Shown: piece after piece, positions 5,811 to 5,910 of the stretch
Position numbering within the stretch: the stretch's first letter is position 1
Layout of the letters: each line of letters opens with the position of its first letter
From: Candidatus Omnitrophota bacterium
GTDB taxonomy: Bacteria; Omnitrophota; Gorgyraeia; Aquiviventales; Aquiviventaceae
NCBI GenBank assembly: GCA_016206585.1
Contig: JACQRE010000153.1
Coordinates: 1 to 5,910, forward strand
Direction of reading: 5' to 3'
Length of the DNA: 5,910 nt
Translations under genes and position numbers: made by a program
Notes under the pieces: generated by a model
Told to the model about the DNA's origin: nothing
Seen by the model: the letters and a program-made list of their open reading frames with translations, nothing else
Database searches by the model: none

Positions 5811-5890
5811 GTGTCACGTGTCACGTGTCACGTGTCACGGAGAGCCGCCAAAGGTTCTTACGTTACACGTGACACGTAACACGTTACACG
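5811..5890 (+). repeat. Heptad inverted-repeat element downstream of gspM (unit gtgtcac)
   Basis: The left arm holds four perfect copies of gtgtcac (5811-5838). The right arm holds four units of TNACACG: ttacacg, tgacacg, taacacg and ttacacg (5863-5890). Arms paired in register match at 24 of 28 positions, plus a cg/cg closing pair, with a 21-nt loop (5840-5860). The right-arm units vary mainly at their second base, so the mismatches recur at one heptad position. No T-tract follows, so it is not a standard terminator. It begins six bases after the gspM stop. A GTG at 5893, just past the right arm, opens a hydrophobic frame (LVALT) to the window end and might start the next gene, but 18 bases are too few to call it. 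Confidence 0.88.
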
Positions 5891-5910
5891 AAGTGCTCGT
5901 GGCCCTGACC

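Noticed and set aside
177..5824. Long open frames on the minus strand and in alternative + frames
   Set aside because: They lie opposite or inside well-supported gsp genes, have no recognisable domains, and are the usual by-product of high-GC coding sequence.
5811..5890. Intrinsic terminator after gspM
   Set aside because: The stem is long but interrupted by regular mismatches, and no run of T follows. Its heptad structure places it with the other junction elements.
1752..5890. CRISPR array
   Set aside because: Units are 7 nt with no spacers. The arrays are direct tandem copies facing an inverted arm.

Overview
The window is a stretch of one type II secretion (general secretion pathway, Gsp) operon from a high-GC, outer-membrane-bearing bacterium. 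All genes lie on the + strand, and there is no opposing gene, RNA gene, CRISPR array or insertion sequence. The lineage cannot be fixed from the sequence. The PilM/PilN-like form of GspL, the PilO-like GspM and the many heptameric repeat elements suggest an environmental lineage of the Nitrospirota/Omnitrophota kind rather than a typical gammaproteobacterium, but that is a weak inference.

Layout: 3-806 is the 3' two thirds of gspF (inner-membrane platform). 829-1242 is gspG (major pseudopilin). About 1313-1753 is gspI, 1867-2469 gspJ and 2466-3518 gspK (minor pseudopilins). 3557-5095 is gspL (cytoplasmic actin-like domain, one membrane helix, periplasmic domain). 5199-5804 is gspM (PilO-like). 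The last 100 bases hold a repeat element and perhaps the first codons of the next gene. The ATPase gene gspE presumably lies upstream and a secretin gene beyond the window. No gspH or gspC is present here.

Working together: GspF and GspL/GspM form the inner-membrane platform that couples the GspE ATPase to assembly of a periplasmic pseudopilus. GspG forms its shaft, and GspI, GspJ and GspK form the tip. The four pseudopilins carry class III leaders, which a prepilin peptidase (GspO/PilD, not in the window) would cut.

The most unusual content lies at the gene junctions. Four of them (gspI/gspJ, gspJ/gspK, gspL/gspM and downstream of gspM) each hold a different element built to one plan: exactly four perfect tandem copies of a 7-nt unit (tctcatg, gttcaat, gcagcct, gtgtcac), facing an inverted, degenerate heptad arm, so the whole can fold back. 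A fifth junction (gspF/gspG) has two heptads identical to part of the last element and uses one of them as the gspF stop codon. A sixth (gspG/gspI) has a non-heptad 16-bp perfect inverted repeat. Only gspK/gspL is free of them. The elements supply start codons, stop codons and prepilin-leader codons to neighbouring genes. One of them lies inside a 36-codon open frame joined by ATGA overlaps at both ends.
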